Under the pieces are notes generated by a model. It saw only the letters and a list, made by a program, of their open reading frames with translations, was not told where the DNA came from and did no database searches. This document shows positions 61,829 to 64,000 of a stretch of DNA of 64,000 nt, in pieces; within the stretch, counting starts at the first letter, position 1; each line of letters opens with the position of its first letter. The stretch comes from GCA-002282575 sp964519885. Its GTDB lineage: Bacteria; Pseudomonadota; Gammaproteobacteria; Thiomicrospirales; Thiomicrospiraceae. The translations under genes and the position numbers were made by a program. The DNA lies in contig CAZFLX010000002.1 of assembly GCA_964519885.1 (NCBI GenBank), positions 1 through 64,000 on the forward strand, given 5' to 3'.

Positions 61829-63574
61829 ATGGTTCATACAGTAATGCAAAAGTCTCAACTTTCCGAATTGGTTCAAGTGATCGGCGGTTTCAAACGCGCC
61901 TTCATTTATATCGGTATTTTTAGTTTTATTATCAATTTGTTAATGCTCGTTCCGTCCGTTTATATGCTACAAGTATATGACCGTGTTATGATGAGTCGAA
62001 GTAACGAAACCCTGTTGATGCTCACTTTGATTGTGGTGTGGCTGTTCTTGGTTATGGGATTGTTGGAATACGTTCGCTCAGGTTTAATGATCCGTTTGGG
62101 TTCGCAGTTAGACAATAAACTCAACACACGTCTTTATGGTGCTATGGTGAATTACGCCTTGTCCAAGCCTGGTCAAGGAACTGCACAACCTATGTCAGAC
62201 TTAACCAATATGCGTCAATTTATGACAGGGAATGGTCTGTTCGCATTTTTTGATGCACCTTGGATGCCTATTTACATTGCCGTGCTTTTTTTATTTCATC
62301 CTCTTTTTGGATGGTTTGCCATTTTTGCCGCAATCGTTTTAATTATCATCGCAATTCTTAATGAAAGGTCAACCAAGACATTATTAGCTGAGGCTAACAG
62401 TGCCAGCATTCAATCTAACCAAGCTGTTGCAACCCAGTTGCGTAGTGTTGAAGTTTTGCATGCCATGGGTATGCTTGCACATTTACGTGAGCGTTGGTTG
62501 GGCAAACATTTAAACTTCTTAAAACTACAATCCGATGCTTCAGACAAAGCTGCCATTTGGTCTAATTTGTCTAAGTCGTTACGTTTATTATTTCAGTCGC
62601 TGATTCTTGGTCTTGGGGCTTATTTGGCTGTTCAAAATGAAATTACAGCAGGTATGCTCATCGCCGGTTCCATCATCATGGGTAGAGCTTTAGCTCCCAT
62701 CGATTTGATGATCGGAACCTGGAAGCAATTTGGTGGTGCTCGTTCTGCCTATGCTCGATTGGATGAGTTGTTGAAAGAGTTTCCAGAGAAAGATAAGCCG
62801 ATGTCTTTGCCGACGCCAAAAGGTATTTTGTCTGTCGAAGGGGCATTGCTGTTTCCTCCAGGTTCTAAGCAGCCTTCATTACAAAATGTTTCTTTTGCCA
62901 TCAATGCAGGAGAAGTGTTGGGGGTGATTGGTCCTAGTGCAGCAGGTAAATCATCGCTGGCGCGTGCTTTAATGGGTGTTTGGCCCTTAGCAAATGGTAA
63001 GGTTAGACTCGATGGTGCAGACCTAACACATTACAATCGAGATGAGCTTGGTCCTTACATTGGCTATTTACCGCAAGATGTCGAATTATTTGAAGGAACC
63101 GTTGCTGAAAATATTGCACGTTTTGGCTCTGTTGATCCTGATAGTGTGGTTAAAGCAGCACAACTGGCGGGAGTTCATGAAATGATCTTGCGATTGCCTG
63201 GTGGTTACAATACGCCTTTAGGTGCTGGTGGCGTTGCCTTATCCGGTGGCCAACGTCAACGCATTGGCTTGGCGCGCGCCATGTATGGAAGTCCTAAGTT
63301 TGTCGTATTAGATGAACCTAACTCTAACTTGGATGACGCGGGCGAAAGAGCTTTGGTGCAGGCAGTGTTAAACTTTAAGCAAATGGGCGCAACGGTGGTA
63401 TTAATTACCCACCGCCCTGGAATTCTAGGGGTTACAGACAAAATTCTATTGTTGGTTGAAGGTCAAGTCAGAGCTTTTGGTCCTAGAGATGATGTGTTGC
63501 GTTCGTTACAACAGGGACAGCAGCAGCCAGGAAATCCGCCCACAGCGCCTGCAGCGGGAGGGGCAACAGCATGA
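61829..63574 (+). CDS. Type I secretion ABC transporter ATPase/permease (PrtD/HasD/RsaD type)
   Basis: This protein fuses a permease (about 1-310, six helices, FIINLLMLVPSVYMLQVYDRVM) to an ABC ATPase. The ATPase has Walker A GPSAAGKSS, the Q-loop LPQDVELFEGTVAENI, signature LSGGQRQRIGLARAM, Walker B KFVVLDEPNSNLD and H-loop LITHRPG. It lacks a C39 peptidase or CLD domain, so it belongs to the PrtD group that exports RTX proteases, lipases and S-layer proteins. The start is uncertain: ATG 61829 (581 residues) is used, ATG 61844 is also possible, and the frame opens at a TTG at 61790; none has a good ribosome site. The C-terminus is Gln/Pro/Gly-rich. Its stop overlaps the HlyD-like gene (ATGA). 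Confidence 0.93.
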   Translation: MVHTVMQKSQLSELVQVIGGFKRAFIYIGIFSFIINLLMLVPSVYMLQVYDRVMMSRSNETLLMLTLIVVWLFLVMGLLEYVRSGLMIRLGSQLDNKLNTRLYGAMVNYALSKPGQGTAQPMSDLTNMRQFMTGNGLFAFFDAPWMPIYIAVLFLFHPLFGWFAIFAAIVLIIIAILNERSTKTLLAEANSASIQSNQAVATQLRSVEVLHAMGMLAHLRERWLGKHLNFLKLQSDASDKAAIWSNLSKSLRLLFQSLILGLGAYLAVQNEITAGMLIAGSIIMGRALAPIDLMIGTWKQFGGARSAYARLDELLKEFPEKDKPMSLPTPKGILSVEGALLFPPGSKQPSLQNVSFAINAGEVLGVIGPSAAGKSSLARALMGVWPLANGKVRLDGADLTHYNRDELGPYIGYLPQDVELFEGTVAENIARFGSVDPDSVVKAAQLAGVHEMILRLPGGYNTPLGAGGVALSGGQRQRIGLARAMYGSPKFVVLDEPNSNLDDAGERALVQAVLNFKQMGATVVLITHRPGILGVTDKILLLVEGQVRAFGPRDDVLRSLQQGQQQPGNPPTAPAAGGATA

Positions 63575-64000
63575 GTGAGCAAAAAATGAGCAGTCAACCT
63601 TTGGCTAAAATTGAAACTATTAAAGTGCCAGCAGATGAAGTTATTACAGCGAGTGAAGAACTGTTAACTGCACCAGTGGTTGAAAAAGCTGAACCTAAAG
63701 CCAAACTTCCTGTTGATGATGGTCCATTCCGTCGCTTCGGACTGTTTGTAGCGGTTGGTATGTTAGGTGGGTTCGTTTTATGGGCAAGCGTTGCACCCTT
63801 GAAATCGGCTGTGGTGGCGACGGGTAAGGTAGTCGTAGAGTCTCGCAACAAGGTCGTACAACACCTTGATGGTGGCTTAGTTGCTGAAATTTATGTTAAA
63901 GAGGGTGATTTGGTTAAGAAGGATCAGCCTTTATTGAAATTGTCTGATGTTCAAATTCAAGCACAATTAGATATTGTTAACAGTCAGTTGTGGGAAGCTA
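63571..64000 (+). CDS. HlyD/PrtE-family membrane fusion protein (partial)
   Basis: The gene starts at 63571 in an ATGA overlap with the ABC transporter and runs off the right edge (143 codons seen). An acidic cytoplasmic segment (1-52) is followed by one membrane helix (about 57-74, GLFVAVGMLGGFVLWASVAP). The start of the periplasmic barrel/lipoyl domain follows: GKVVVESRNKVVQHLDGGLV, then AEIYVKEGDLVKKDQPLLKL. This is the TIGR01843-type adaptor that connects the inner-membrane ATPase to a TolC-like channel. The rest, and any TolC gene, lie outside. Confidence 0.93.
   Translation, partial: MSEQKMSSQPLAKIETIKVPADEVITASEELLTAPVVEKAEPKAKLPVDDGPFRRFGLFVAVGMLGGFVLWASVAPLKSAVVATGKVVVESRNKVVQHLDGGLVAEIYVKEGDLVKKDQPLLKLSDVQIQAQLDIVNSQLWEA

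Noticed and set aside
1..64000. CRISPR arrays, rRNA genes, complete insertion sequences
   Set aside because: No regularly spaced repeats, rRNA signature segments or transposase with terminal repeats were seen.

Overview
The window reads as a proteobacterial chromosome, most likely a gammaproteobacterium. The evidence is gene order: trpB-trpA-accD-folC-SPOR-purF-metZ, rlmE-ftsH-folP-glmM-tpiA-secG-tRNA-Leu-nuoA-N, nadD-rsfS-rlmH-maf-rng-yhdP-nit, thrS-infC-rpmI-rplT-pheST-ihfA-merR-tRNA-Pro, and suhB/trmJ-cysE-iscR. YhdP and a Nudix/ThiE fusion beside argJ favour Gammaproteobacteria. The DUF2818 gene after nuoN is more familiar from Betaproteobacteria. I cannot name a genus.

Layout. Positions 1-5.1 kb are accessory: a tyrosine recombinase running off the left edge, a divergent XRE-type regulator flanked by two copies of a GATATC-rich repeat, a broken RTX/S-layer-like gene that lacks its normal 5' end and carries an in-frame amber codon, and a lipoprotein with Ig-like repeats. 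From 5.2 kb the window is dense core genome: argJ and mutT-thiE; a FIST sensor plus hybrid histidine kinase pair (minus strand); trpS (minus strand); the trpBA-accD-folC-SPOR run; purF-metZ; yhbY (minus strand); rlmE-ftsH-folP-glmM; tpiA-secG-tRNA-Leu(GAG); a complete 14-gene complex I operon (nuoA-N, 26.1-40.4 kb) ending in DUF2818; a ribosome/RNA maturation run (nadD to rng) followed by the envelope gene yhdP and a nitrilase; the thrS-infC-rpmI-rplT-pheS-pheT-ihfA-merR translation cluster; tRNA-Pro(GGG); suhB (minus strand); trmJ-cysE; and iscR with an A-type Fe-S carrier. The right end (59.9-64 kb) has a CHASE2 adenylate/guanylate cyclase followed by a PrtD-type type I secretion ATPase and the start of its HlyD-type adaptor.

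Links. The right-hand secretion system is the kind that exports RTX/S-layer proteins like the broken cassette at the left end, though the two are about 58 kb apart. The most notable observations are: the recombinase/XRE/repeat arrangement against a truncated S-layer-like cassette; a degenerate tandem duplication of the purF promoter and first codons where cvpA usually sits; an AccD zinc ribbon lacking two of its four usual cysteines; an iscR operon reduced to iscR-iscA with a recognisable IscR-type operator; and a rare AUC start codon for infC. No CRISPR array, rRNA or complete insertion sequence was seen, and no gene-free stretch exceeds 300 bp.
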